A stretch of 64,000 nt of DNA, taken from the NCBI GenBank assembly GCA_963730585.1, contig CAVSSL010000008.1, positions 178,521 to 242,520 of the forward strand. The letters are read 5' to 3'. Shown in pieces: positions 16,975-25,025 of this stretch. The stretch is from Pedococcus_A sp963730585. Its GTDB lineage: Bacteria; Actinomycetota; Actinomycetes; Actinomycetales; Dermatophilaceae. Both the position numbers and the translations under genes were made by a program. Numbering within the stretch: position 1 is the stretch's first letter; every line of letters begins with the position of its first letter. Under the pieces are notes generated by a model, which saw only the letters and a list, made by a program, of their open reading frames with translations, was not told where the DNA came from and made no database searches.

Positions 16975-17292
16975 TCAGCTCGCCTTGCGGGCCGGGGCGT
17001 CGTCCGCGGCCTGGGCCGACGGCGCTGCGGGCGCCGCCTCGGGGGCCGTGGCGGGCTCGGGCGCCGGGGTGGCGTTCGAGAGCGACTCGCTCACCTTGTC
17101 CTTGGTGGCCACCAGCGCCTCGCCCGTCTTGTCGAGGGCGTCCTGGGTGCGCTCCTTGGCCATCGCCACGATCTCCTCGCCCTCGGGCGTCAGCACCTCG
17201 CGGCCCTGGCGTCGCGCGGGGATGGCGACCAGCGCCACGACCGCGAGGGCGAGTCCGACGCACAGCAGCATTCCCACGATGAGCACGACCAT
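16975..17292 (-). CDS. small membrane protein with charged C-terminal tail
   Basis: 105 residues, no known family. One N-terminal hydrophobic helix (VVLIVGMLLCVGLALAVVAL), then a basic stop-transfer RRQGRE, an amphipathic stretch EEIVAMAKERTQDALDKTGEALVATKDKVSE and an Ala/Pro-rich tail ending RKAS. The start could be ATG 17292, GTG 17286 (better spacing from GGAG) or an upstream ATG. It lies between smc and ftsY on the same strand and ends at a hairpin terminator. Hypothetical, but its organised membrane topology supports a real gene. Confidence 0.65.
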   Translation of the reverse strand: MVVLIVGMLLCVGLALAVVALVAIPARRQGREVLTPEGEEIVAMAKERTQDALDKTGEALVATKDKVSESLSNATPAPEPATAPEAAPAAPSAQAADDAPARKAS

Positions 17293-17440
17293 GTCTCCAA
17301 GGGTGGCCGACCCGGCAGCCATCCTCAAATCGACCCGCCGCGGCGGTGGCCCATGTCACGTCGCGGGCCACGCGGCATACCCCGTCAGAAGCGGAGATTC
17401 GGGACGCGATCAGGCGCTCTGTTTGTTTGGCGCTGTCTGT

Positions 17441-20400
17441 TCAGGCGCTCTGCGCCGCCACGTCGCGGATGCGCTGCGACACCACGGTGGTGACCCCGTC
17501 GCCGCGCATGGTCACGCCGTACAGCGCGTCGGCGACCTCCATGGTGCGCTTCTGGTGCGTGATGACGATGAGCTGGCTGGAGCCACGCAGCTCCTCGAAC
17601 AGCGTGATGAGGCGGCCGAGGTTGGCGTCGTCGAGGGCAGCCTCGACCTCGTCCATGATGTAGAAGGGGCTCGGACGGGCCTTGAAGATCGACACCAGCA
17701 GCGCCACGGCCACCAGCGAGCGCTCGCCACCGGAGAGCAGCGAGAGCCGCTTGATCTTCTTGCCCGGCGGGCGCGCCTCGACCTCGATGCCCGTGGTCAG
17801 CATGTTCGAGGGGTCGGTCAGCACGAGCCGGCCCTCGCCGCCGGGGAACAGGCGGTTGAAGACCTGCTCGAACTGCGCGGCGGTGTCGTGGAAGGCCTCG
17901 GTGAAGACCCGCTCGACGCGCTCGTCGACCTCGCGCACGATGTCGAGGAGGTCGCGCTTGGAGCTCTTGAGGTCCTCGAGCTGCTCGGTGAGGAACTTGT
18001 GCCGCTCCTCCAGGGCCGCGAACTCCTCGAGGGCGAGCGGGTTGACCCGGCCCAGGGCGTTGAGCGCCCGCTCGGCCTTGCGCAGCCGCTTCTCCTGGAC
18101 CTCCCGCACGAAGGGGGCCGGCTCGGGCAGCGCGTCGGGGTCGTCGTCCGGCCCGGGCACGTGCGGCACCAGCTGGTGCGGCCCGAAGTCCTCCATGAGC
18201 ACCTCGGGGGCGATGCCGAGCTCCTCGACCGCCTTGGCCTGCAGCTGCTCGATGCGCAGCCGCTGCTGGGTGCGCGCGACCTCGTCGCGGTGCACGCTGT
18301 CGGTGAGCTCACGCAGCTCGTCCTGCAGGGTCGCCATGCTCCGCCGCACCTGGGCGAGGGCCTGCTCGCGCTCGGTGCGCTCCTGCTCGGCGCGGGTGCG
18401 CTGGGCCTCGGCGAGCTCGATCGCCCCGGCGAGGTGCTCCACCGCGTGGGCGGCGCCCTTGCGCACGGCCTCGGCGATGGTGGCCTCGCGCCTGCGGCGC
18501 TCCTGGCGGGCGGCGAGCCGCTCGCGGGCCGCGAGCTCGTTGCGCGCCGCGCCCTCGAGGGAGTCGGCCCGGCCGTGCAGGGCCCGGGCCCGCTCCTCGC
18601 GGGTGCGCAGGGTCAGGCGCAGCTCGGTCTCCGCGGTGCGCGACTGGCTGGCGACGAGCTCGAGCCGGTCGCGCTCGTCGGTGGAGGGCTCCTCGGCCTC
18701 CTCCGGCTGTGCCTGGGCCTGGTCGAGCCGCTCCTCGAGGGCGGCGAGCTCCTCCCGGTCCTTGTCGAGGTTGCCCGTCGCGTCGGCGATCGACTTCTCG
18801 GTGCGCTCGGCCTCCGCCTTGGCGGACCGGGCCGTGGCGCCGAGCTGGCCGAGCTTCTCCGCCACCGCGGACATGCGGGCGTCGGACTCGTGCAGTGCCT
18901 CGAGGGCCTGCTCGACCCGCTCGCCGGCCTCGCGGGCCTTCTCCTGCGCGGCGGCGAGGGCGAACCGGACCTGCTCGCCGCGCCGGGTCGCGTCGGCGAC
19001 CCGCTCGCGGGTCTCGTCGACGGCCGACTGGATCTCGATGAGGCTCGGGGCGGAGCTGCTGCCACCGCGGACCCAGCCGGGGGCGAAGACGTCGCCGTCG
19101 GCGGTCACCGCGGTCACGCCCGAGCCGCGGGCCACCAGCTCGGCCGCCTGCTCGGCGGTCTCGACGATGGCCACCCGGTCGAGCAGCTGGTCGACGGCGG
19201 GGCGGACGCCCGCGGGCGCCTCGACGACGTCACGGGCCCACACGGCATACGGCTCGAGGGTCGGCCACTGCGAGGGGTCGCCGGGCTCGGCGGTCTGGCC
19301 GACGAGCAGCGCGGCCCGCCCGGCGTCGTCGTCGCGCAGGGTCGTCAGGGCGCGCGCGGCGTGGTCGACCGACTCGACCGCGAGCGCGTCAGCGGCCCAG
19401 CCGAGAGCGGCGGCGACGGCCCCCTCGTGGCCACCGGAGACCTGGAGCAGCGAGGAGACCGACCCCACGATGCCGTGGTCGGCGCCGTCCTCGGCGGCGG
19501 CGAGGAGCGTGGCCGCGCCGTCCTTTCGCGACAGGCTGAGCTCGAGGGCCTCGAGGCGGGCCGCCCCGGAGGTGCGGTCGCGGTCGGCGGAACGCTCCTC
19601 CTCGCGCAGCCGCTCGACCTCGGCCTCGATGCTCTGGAGGGCGGCCTCGGCCGTCTCGTAGGCGGAGTCGAGGCCCTCCTCCCCCTCCTCCTCGACGGCC
19701 ACGGAGGCCTCGAGGGCGGCGAACTCCTTCTCGGCAGCGGACGCGCGGGCCAGCGACTGCTCGACGATGCCGCGCAGGCGGCCGATCTCGGCCTCGCCCG
19801 CCTCGATGCGGCTGCGACGGGCGGCGACCTGCCCCTGGAGCTTGGCCAGGCCCTCGCGGCGGTCGGCGGCGGCGCGGGCCAGCCGCTGGAGGCGCTGCTG
19901 CTCCTCCTGGAACCCCTTCTCCGCGGCGGCTCGCCGCTCGATGGCGGCCTGGAGCTCGTCCTTCGCCTTCTGGACCTCGGCGAGCAGGGCCTCCTCCTGC
20001 CGGCGTGCCTCGGCGGCCTGCTTGCGCAGCTCCTCGGGGTCGCGGCCGGAGGTCGTCTCGTCCTGGGTGTCCTGGCTCAGCAGGCGCACGCGCTCAGCGG
20101 CCAGCGACTGGGTGGAGGTCAGCTTGTCGCGCAGGGACTGCAGTGCGAACCAGCGCTCCTGCGCGCGGGTCGCCCGGGGACGGGCCTCCTCCGCCTCGCG
20201 CTCGAGGGACGTGAGCCGGTCACGCACCGCCGTGAGCTTCTCCTCCACCTCGGTGCGACGGGCGATGAGGGCGGTCTCGTCGGCCACCTCCTGCTCGAGG
20301 GTGGTGGTGAGCTGCACGAGGTCGTCGGCGAGCAGGCGCAGGCGCGCGTCGCGGGCGTCGGCCTGGATGACCGCGGCCTTCCGGGCGGCCTCGGCCTGGC

Positions 20401-21019
20401 GGCCGAGCGGGCCGAGCTGGCGGCGGATCTCACCGGTGAGGTCGGTGACCCGGGTGAGGTTGGCCTCCATCTGCTCGAGCTTGCGCAGCGCGCGTTCCTT
20501 GCGCTTGCGGTGCTTGAGGACGCCGGCGGCCTCCTCGATGAAGCCGCGGCGCTCCTCGGGGGTGGCCCGCAGCACGGTGTCGAGCTGGCCCTGGCCGACG
20601 ATGACGTGCATCTCGCGGCCGATGCCGGAGTCGGAGAGCAGCTCCTGGACGTCGAGCAGGCGGCACGGGGTGCCGTTGATGGCGTACTCGGAGCCGCCGT
20701 TGCGGAACATGGTCCGCGCGATGGTGACCTCGGTGTAGTCGATCGGCAGGGCGCCGTCGCTGTTGTCGATGGTCAGGGCCACCTCGGCGCGGCCGAGGGG
20801 CGCGCGGCCGGCGGTGCCGGCGAAGATGACGTCCTCCATCTTTCCGCCGCGCAGGCTCTTGGCCCCCTGCTCGCCCATGACCCAGGCGAGGGCGTCGACG
20901 ACGTTGGACTTGCCGGAGCCGTTGGGGCCGACGATGCAGGTGATGCCGGGCTCGAGGCGCATGGTGGTCGCCGAGGCGAAGGACTTGAAGCCCTTCAGGG
21001 TCAGGCTCTTGACGTACAC
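17441..21019 (-). CDS. smc: chromosome segregation ATPase SMC
   Basis: 1192 residues. The N-terminal head carries FKSFASATTMRLEPGITCIV and P-loop GPNGSGKS at 31-38. Two long coiled-coil arms (about 170-500 and 650-1000) flank a hinge with GIVGSVSSLLQV. The C-terminal head has the signature RLSLLSGGERSLVAVALL and Walker B FYIMDEVEAALDD. It compacts and separates chromosomes with ScpA/ScpB, which are not in this window. GTG 21019 begins the conserved YVKSLTLKGF, with GAGGAG upstream. Its stop codon is inside one copy of a 12-base direct repeat (17410 and 17441). Confidence 0.97.
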   Translation of the reverse strand: MYVKSLTLKGFKSFASATTMRLEPGITCIVGPNGSGKSNVVDALAWVMGEQGAKSLRGGKMEDVIFAGTAGRAPLGRAEVALTIDNSDGALPIDYTEVTIARTMFRNGGSEYAINGTPCRLLDVQELLSDSGIGREMHVIVGQGQLDTVLRATPEERRGFIEEAAGVLKHRKRKERALRKLEQMEANLTRVTDLTGEIRRQLGPLGRQAEAARKAAVIQADARDARLRLLADDLVQLTTTLEQEVADETALIARRTEVEEKLTAVRDRLTSLEREAEEARPRATRAQERWFALQSLRDKLTSTQSLAAERVRLLSQDTQDETTSGRDPEELRKQAAEARRQEEALLAEVQKAKDELQAAIERRAAAEKGFQEEQQRLQRLARAAADRREGLAKLQGQVAARRSRIEAGEAEIGRLRGIVEQSLARASAAEKEFAALEASVAVEEEGEEGLDSAYETAEAALQSIEAEVERLREEERSADRDRTSGAARLEALELSLSRKDGAATLLAAAEDGADHGIVGSVSSLLQVSGGHEGAVAAALGWAADALAVESVDHAARALTTLRDDDAGRAALLVGQTAEPGDPSQWPTLEPYAVWARDVVEAPAGVRPAVDQLLDRVAIVETAEQAAELVARGSGVTAVTADGDVFAPGWVRGGSSSAPSLIEIQSAVDETRERVADATRRGEQVRFALAAAQEKAREAGERVEQALEALHESDARMSAVAEKLGQLGATARSAKAEAERTEKSIADATGNLDKDREELAALEERLDQAQAQPEEAEEPSTDERDRLELVASQSRTAETELRLTLRTREERARALHGRADSLEGAARNELAARERLAARQERRRREATIAEAVRKGAAHAVEHLAGAIELAEAQRTRAEQERTEREQALAQVRRSMATLQDELRELTDSVHRDEVARTQQRLRIEQLQAKAVEELGIAPEVLMEDFGPHQLVPHVPGPDDDPDALPEPAPFVREVQEKRLRKAERALNALGRVNPLALEEFAALEERHKFLTEQLEDLKSSKRDLLDIVREVDERVERVFTEAFHDTAAQFEQVFNRLFPGGEGRLVLTDPSNMLTTGIEVEARPPGKKIKRLSLLSGGERSLVAVALLVSIFKARPSPFYIMDEVEAALDDANLGRLITLFEELRGSSQLIVITHQKRTMEVADALYGVTMRGDGVTTVVSQRIRDVAAQSA

Positions 21020-21167
21020 GAGCGGCTCGGCTCCTCGGTGACTGCGGTGCAGGCGGGCTGCGGATCGCGCATCACTGTACCGGCGGCCTCGCGGTCGTCC
21101 GGGGAGCCGCGGCGCGCCACACCGCAGGCTGCGACGGGTGTGACGGGTGTGACGCCTCTGCCCCCGG

Positions 21168-21214
21168 GGTCGGGGTATCGACGCGCGCTACAGCGCTCGG
21201 TAACACCCCGAACC
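21168..21214. repeat. imperfect inverted repeat with GGTCGGGGTAT
   Basis: GGTCGGGGTAT (21168-21178) faces ACACCCCGAACC (21203-21214) around a loop containing CGACGCGCGC and CAGCGCTCGG. A close relative, with perfect arms, lies at 57844-57893. It sits downstream of the chorismate mutase gene and may act as a terminator. Confidence 0.5.
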
Positions 21215-21228
21215 GGCGGAGGGCACGG

Positions 21229-21543
21229 TCAGGACAGGGGCTGGTCGCGGCCGGCGAGCGCCTCGTGGTGGTGGATGACCTCTTCGATGATGAAGTTCAG
21301 GAACTTCTCCGCGAACTGCGGGTCGAGGCCCGCGTCGTCGGCCAGGTCGCGCAGCCGGGCGATCTGCTTCTCCTCGCGCGCCGGATCGGCCGGCGGCAGC
21401 CCGCGGCTCGCCTTGAGCTCACCGACCTGCTGGGTGCACTTGAAGCGCTCGGCCAGCAGGTGCACCAGGGCAGCGTCGATGTTGTCGATGCTCGCCCGCA
21501 GGCGCAGCAGCTCGGCTGGTGTCTCTGGGACGGGTGAGGTCAC
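21229..21543 (-). CDS. chorismate mutase, AroQ class
   Basis: 104 residues, all-helical AroQ fold: LLRLRASIDNIDAALVHLLAERFKCTQQVGELK supplies the first active-site Arg and Lys, and EEKQIARLRDLADDAGLDPQ with EKFLNFIIEEVIHHHE the rest. It converts chorismate to prephenate for Phe/Tyr synthesis; the short form is like the actinobacterial intracellular enzymes activated by DAHP synthase. Its ATG overlaps the stop of the upstream coiled-coil gene by four bases, so the two are co-translated. Confidence 0.9.
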   Translation of the reverse strand: MTSPVPETPAELLRLRASIDNIDAALVHLLAERFKCTQQVGELKASRGLPPADPAREEKQIARLRDLADDAGLDPQFAEKFLNFIIEEVIHHHEALAGRDQPLS

Positions 21544-21743
21544 CCGGCAATCGTAGGCACGGACGCCGCGACGGCGTCCGGCTGTCTCACATCCTCACGA
21601 AGGTCTTCTCGCAGGCGGTCGTTGTCCCGCTGCAGGCGGTCGACGAGTCCTTCGAGATCCCGGACCCTGCGCCGCAGCTCGACGGTCTCGAGCATCAAGC
21701 GCTGGTCAGGTGCCGTGCGGTAACCCAGCAGGGCCTTGGCCAT
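21540..21743 (-). CDS. small coiled-coil protein, unknown function
   Basis: 67 residues, a conserved-looking small protein of actinobacteria with no known activity: short N-terminal AKALLGYRTAPDQRLML followed by one long heptad helix (VELRRRVRDLEGLVDRLQRD and NDRLREDLREDV). The start has GGAGAG just upstream. Four-base overlap with the chorismate mutase gene ties the two together; whether it affects that enzyme is unknown. Confidence 0.7.
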   Translation of the reverse strand: MAKALLGYRTAPDQRLMLETVELRRRVRDLEGLVDRLQRDNDRLREDLREDVRQPDAVAASVPTIAG

Positions 21744-21886
21744 GGTCTCTCCTTGGTCCGGGGCGCGACGGTTTCGCCCGCGGCAGTGCCCGATCGGGGC
21801 ATCTCTCAGAGTGACAGCCCGGCCACGGATCGGTCAATGCACCCGACGGCGGCGACCGGGGCACCAGCCCCCGCCGCACCGGCAGG

Positions 21887-22183
21887 TCACCTCTCGACGA
21901 AGTCCTCGAGCCCCTCGCGGGGAGGACCCCAGGTGGTCACGCAGTTGGTCACCTCGCCGGGGCGCAGCCGCGTCGACGGCTTCTCCTCCAGCAGGGCCAC
22001 GAGCTCCTCGACCCGCTGCTTGGGGCCCTGCGCGAGCACCTCGACGCGGCCGCCGTCGGCGTTGCGGGCGTGCCCCACGAGGCCCAGCTCGAGCGCCCGT
22101 GCGCGGGTCCACCAGCGGAACCCCACGCCGTGCACCCTCCCGTGCACCCAGATGTTCGCCCGTACCGGCTCCTGTTCGTCCAT
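21887..22183 (-). CDS. acyP: acylphosphatase
   Basis: 98 residues. The active-site signature is WVHGRVHGVGFRWWTR (phosphate-binding loop with catalytic Arg) and the structural Asn is in GLVGHARNADGGRVEV. It hydrolyses acyl phosphates such as acetyl-P or carbamoyl-P; the cellular role is unclear. I prefer the ATG at 22183, which has AGGTGAGG eight bases ahead; an ATG at 22207 would add eight residues (MQVRQVRR) that look like translated ribosome-binding sequence. Confidence 0.92.
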   Translation of the reverse strand: MDEQEPVRANIWVHGRVHGVGFRWWTRARALELGLVGHARNADGGRVEVLAQGPKQRVEELVALLEEKPSTRLRPGEVTNCVTTWGPPREGLEDFVER

Positions 22184-22240
22184 TCGCCTCACCTGCCTCA
22201 CCTGCATTGTCGTGAGACGCGGCCTCGCCCCGCAAGAGCC

Positions 22241-22291
22241 GGTATGCCGTGGACAGCGGCGTGCCGTGGGCAGCGGCGTGCCGTGGACCTC
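22241..22291. repeat. 17-bp tandem repeat, three copies
   Basis: Units 22241-22257, 22258-22274 and 22275-22291 share G-GTGCCGTGG-CAGC-type sequence (first GGTATGCCGTGGACAGC). The block is bracketed by GGTATGCCG at 22241 and its complement CGGCATACC at 22321-22329. A hairpin CCGCCCGT...GGGCGG (22298-22323) lies inside, downstream of mutM, and may be its terminator. Confidence 0.6.
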
Positions 22292-22350
22292 GGTGAGCCG
22301 CCCGTCCGTGCCGGCACGGGCGGCATACCCGCGCCGTCCTCACGGCGGGG

Positions 22351-23229
22351 TCAGCGCGTGACGAGCCGGGCCACGCGAGGTCGTGGCTGGCAGCGGGGGC
22401 AGGAGAAGCTCGAGCGGTTCATGAAGGACTCCCGCCGGATCGGCGTGCCGCACCGGGGGCACGGCCGCCCTTCCTGGCCGTAGGCGTTCAGGGACCGGTC
22501 GAAGTAGCCCGACGCGCCGTTGACGTTGACGTAGAGCGCGTCGAAGCTCGTGCCGCCCTGGCCGAGGGCCTCGAGCATGACCTCGCGGGCGTGGTCGAGG
22601 ACCCGGCCGAGCACCGGCTTGGTGAGGGTCGAGCACAGCCGCTCGCCGTGCACCCCGGCCCGCCACAACGCCTCGTCGGCGTAGATGTTGCCGATGCCGG
22701 AGACGAGGTCCTGGTCGAGGAGCGCCCGCTTGACCGCGCTGTGCCGCTTCTTCATGGCCGCGACCACGGCCTTCTGGTCGAAGGCGGCCTCGAGCGGGTC
22801 GGGCGCGATGTGCTCGATGGCCTCGGGCACGCCGTCGTCGTCGAGGTCCGACAGCGCCATGCCACCGAAGGTGCGCTGGTCGACGAACCGCAGCTCGGGC
22901 CCGTCGTCCTCGAACGTGAAGCGCGCGTGCAGGTGCTTCTCGTCGGGTGCATCGGTCTCCTCGACGAGCAGCTGGCCGCTCATGCCGAGGTGGGTGATCA
23001 GGCCGTGCCGCGACCCGTCAGGCGTCTGCAGCACCATCCAGAGGTACTTGCCGCGGCGGCGCGCCTCGGAGACGAGGTTGTCGGCGAGCTGCTCGGCGAG
23101 GTGGTGCGCCCCGGGCAGGTGCCGTCGGGCGACCCGGGCGCCGTAGAACTCCGCGCGCTCGATGGTGCGGCCGACGACGTGGTCCTGCAGGCCGCGACGG
23201 ACGACCTCGACCTCGGGGAGCTCAGGCAC
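22351..23229 (-). CDS. mutM: formamidopyrimidine-DNA glycosylase
   Basis: 292 residues. Starts MPELPEVEVVRRGL, where Pro2 is the catalytic nucleophile after Met removal. The H2TH region contains DQDLVSGIGNIYADEALW, and the C-terminal zinc finger has CPRCGTPIRRE and SFSCPRCQ. It removes 8-oxoguanine and ring-opened purines and nicks the strand. It follows rnc by 16 bases, an order (rpmF-rnc-mutM-smc) typical of actinobacteria. Confidence 0.97.
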   Translation of the reverse strand: MPELPEVEVVRRGLQDHVVGRTIERAEFYGARVARRHLPGAHHLAEQLADNLVSEARRRGKYLWMVLQTPDGSRHGLITHLGMSGQLLVEETDAPDEKHLHARFTFEDDGPELRFVDQRTFGGMALSDLDDDGVPEAIEHIAPDPLEAAFDQKAVVAAMKKRHSAVKRALLDQDLVSGIGNIYADEALWRAGVHGERLCSTLTKPVLGRVLDHAREVMLEALGQGGTSFDALYVNVNGASGYFDRSLNAYGQEGRPCPRCGTPIRRESFMNRSSFSCPRCQPRPRVARLVTR

Positions 23230-23245
23230 GGGAGGCCGGCTCCTG

Positions 23246-24028
23246 TCAGACGGGCTCGACGGGCTCGGCGGGCACCGCCACGGGCGTGCCGGCCTCGGCG
23301 CGCCGGGCGCTCAGGTGCTTCCAGGCCTCCTCGGCAGCGCGCTGCTCGGCCTCCTTCTTGGAACGACCCACGCCCTCGCCGAGCACGGTCGCACCGACGA
23401 CCGCCGAGGCCGTGAAGGTCTTCTCGTGGTCGGGGCCCTCCTCGACCACGCGATACTCGGGCACGCCGAGGGCATCGGCGGCCGCGAGCTCCTGGAGGCT
23501 GGTCTTCCAGTCAAGACCGGCGCCGAGACGGGCGCTCTGGGCCATGAGCGGGTCGAGCAGGTGGTGCACCAGGGCAGCGGCGTGCTCGAGCCCGCACGAC
23601 AGGTAGACCGTGCCGATGACGGCTTCCATGGTGTCGGCGAGGATCGACGCCTTGTCGCGGCCGCCGGTGGCCTCCTCGCCGCGGCCGAGCAGCAGGTGGT
23701 CGCCGAGGCCGAGGGTGCGGGCCACGTCTGCCAGCGCACGCATGTTCACGACGGCGGCCCGCAGCTTCGCGAGCTGGCCCTCGGGCAGCTCGGGGTGCGC
23801 GGCATACAGCGTGTCGGTGACCACCAGGCCCAGCACCGAGTCGCCGAGGAACTCGAGGCGCTCGTTGTTGGGCAGCCCGCCGTTCTCGTAGGCGTAGCTG
23901 CGGTGGGTCAGCGCACGCAGAAGCAGCGACTCGTCGACGGGGGCACCGACCACCTCGTGGAGGAGGGCGGCGAACTCGTCGACGGGCCGCTGCTGTGCGC
24001 GGGCGCCGTCAGAAGAGGGGCTGCTCAC
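23246..24028 (-). CDS. rnc: ribonuclease III
   Basis: 260 residues. The catalytic domain signature NERLEFLGDSVLGLVVTD includes the metal ligands, with the second acidic site in ASILADTMEAVIGTVYLS. The C-terminal double-stranded RNA-binding domain ends in GEGVGRSKKEAEQRAAEEAW. It processes rRNA precursors and structured mRNAs. I take GTG 24028 (VSSPSSDGARA) because it is 15 bases from the rpmF stop; the open frame continues further upstream across rpmF but is not coding there. Confidence 0.95.
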   Translation of the reverse strand: MSSPSSDGARAQQRPVDEFAALLHEVVGAPVDESLLLRALTHRSYAYENGGLPNNERLEFLGDSVLGLVVTDTLYAAHPELPEGQLAKLRAAVVNMRALADVARTLGLGDHLLLGRGEEATGGRDKASILADTMEAVIGTVYLSCGLEHAAALVHHLLDPLMAQSARLGAGLDWKTSLQELAAADALGVPEYRVVEEGPDHEKTFTASAVVGATVLGEGVGRSKKEAEQRAAEEAWKHLSARRAEAGTPVAVPAEPVEPV

Positions 24029-24042
24029 GCGGGGAAAGGCGC

Positions 24043-24237
24043 TCAGCCCTGGTGCTCGGTGCGCTCGGCAGCGTCGTAGTGACGGCCCTTGTAGGTGCCA
24101 CAGGACGGGCAGGCGACGTGCGGCTGCGTCGGGGCCTTGCACTGCGGGCACGTCGTCAGCACGGTCGCGGTCGTCTTCCAGTTGGCGCGACGCGAGCGGG
24201 TGTTGGAGCGCGACATCTTCCGCTTCGGGACAGCCAC
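24043..24237 (-). CDS. rpmF: 50S ribosomal protein L32
   Basis: 64 residues. The N-terminus AVPKRKMSRSNTRSRRANW and a four-cysteine zinc motif (TTCPQCKAP and VACPSCGTYKGR) are diagnostic. One base separates its start from the yceD stop; yceD-rpmF-rnc-mutM form one transcription unit. As it keeps all four cysteines it is the zinc-binding form. Confidence 0.97.
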   Translation of the reverse strand: MAVPKRKMSRSNTRSRRANWKTTATVLTTCPQCKAPTQPHVACPSCGTYKGRHYDAAERTEHQG

Positions 24238-24238
24238 G

Positions 24239-24823
24239 TCAGTTCCTCTTCTCTTCGGTGTTGCTCGGGGTGTCGGTGGTCAGCGACTGCAGCGCGGACC
24301 ATCGCGGGTCGATCACTTCGTGGTGGTGGTCCGGGTCTTCGGCCAGGTGCATCCCACATTCGGGACACAACCCGGGGCAGTCCTCCCGGCATACCGGCTG
24401 GAACGGCAGCGATGGCACCACCGCGTCCCGGAGCACGATCTCGAGGTCGAACAGGTCGTCCACGATCTGGTGCTCCTCGGCCTCGTCATCCGTGTCCCCC
24501 ACCTCGCGGTGGTGGGCCGCGCGCTCGGCGTAGGCGAACAGCTCCTGGAACCGCACGTCGACCGGGTAGTCGACGGGGTCCAGGCACCGCACGCAGGCGC
24601 CGGTCGCGGTGGCGCTGGCCGAGCCGGTCACCAGCACACCCTCCATGACGGACTCGAGCCGGAGGTCCAGCCTGATCGGCTGGCCCTCCTGGACCGCGAT
24701 GACGTCCGTGCCCAGGTGTGCAGGCGCCTCGACGGTGCGCTGGACCTCTGCCATGGAACCGGGTCGCCGACCGAGGCTCTTGGTGTCGAACACCAGCGGC
24801 GATCGGGCGTTGAGACGGTTCAT
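24239..24823 (-). CDS. YceD/DUF177-family protein
   Basis: 194 residues, a conserved partner of rpmF thought to act in 23S rRNA accumulation or ribosome assembly. Features: early LVFDTKSLGRRPGSM, a CxxC in ATGACVRCLDPV and a second cysteine cluster PVCREDCPGLCPECGMHL in the C-terminal third, as usual for the family. The protein is acidic (VGDTDDEAEEHQIVDD). First gene of the rpmF-rnc-mutM unit. Confidence 0.9.
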   Translation of the reverse strand: MNRLNARSPLVFDTKSLGRRPGSMAEVQRTVEAPAHLGTDVIAVQEGQPIRLDLRLESVMEGVLVTGSASATATGACVRCLDPVDYPVDVRFQELFAYAERAAHHREVGDTDDEAEEHQIVDDLFDLEIVLRDAVVPSLPFQPVCREDCPGLCPECGMHLAEDPDHHHEVIDPRWSALQSLTTDTPSNTEEKRN

Positions 24824-24941
24824 GGCTCCAGTGCGTGTCGAGGGACTCGGCCGTCGTCACAGCTGGGACGTAGACCGACCGCTCAGGTTACCGGAGCGGC
24901 CGCCACCTTCCCAAATGCGCTCAGGCCAGCGGCTCTCGAGC

Positions 24942-25025
24942 GGCGGTCAGGGGCCCTCCCGGGGCGGTCAGGGGCTCTCCCGGGGCGGTCAGGGGCTCTC
25001 CCCGGGCGGTCAGCGGCCCTCCCTG
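24942..25025. repeat. 21-bp tandem repeat, four copies, carrying the stop codon of the acyltransferase
   Basis: Units 24942-24962, 24963-24983, 24984-25004 and 25005-25025 share GGCGGTCAGGGGC-CTCCC-type sequence. Each contains TCA, read on the minus strand as TGA. The copy at 25005-25025 supplies the stop codon of the acyltransferase gene (25010-25012), and since 21 is a multiple of three the next three copies repeat an in-frame stop. Confidence 0.85.
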
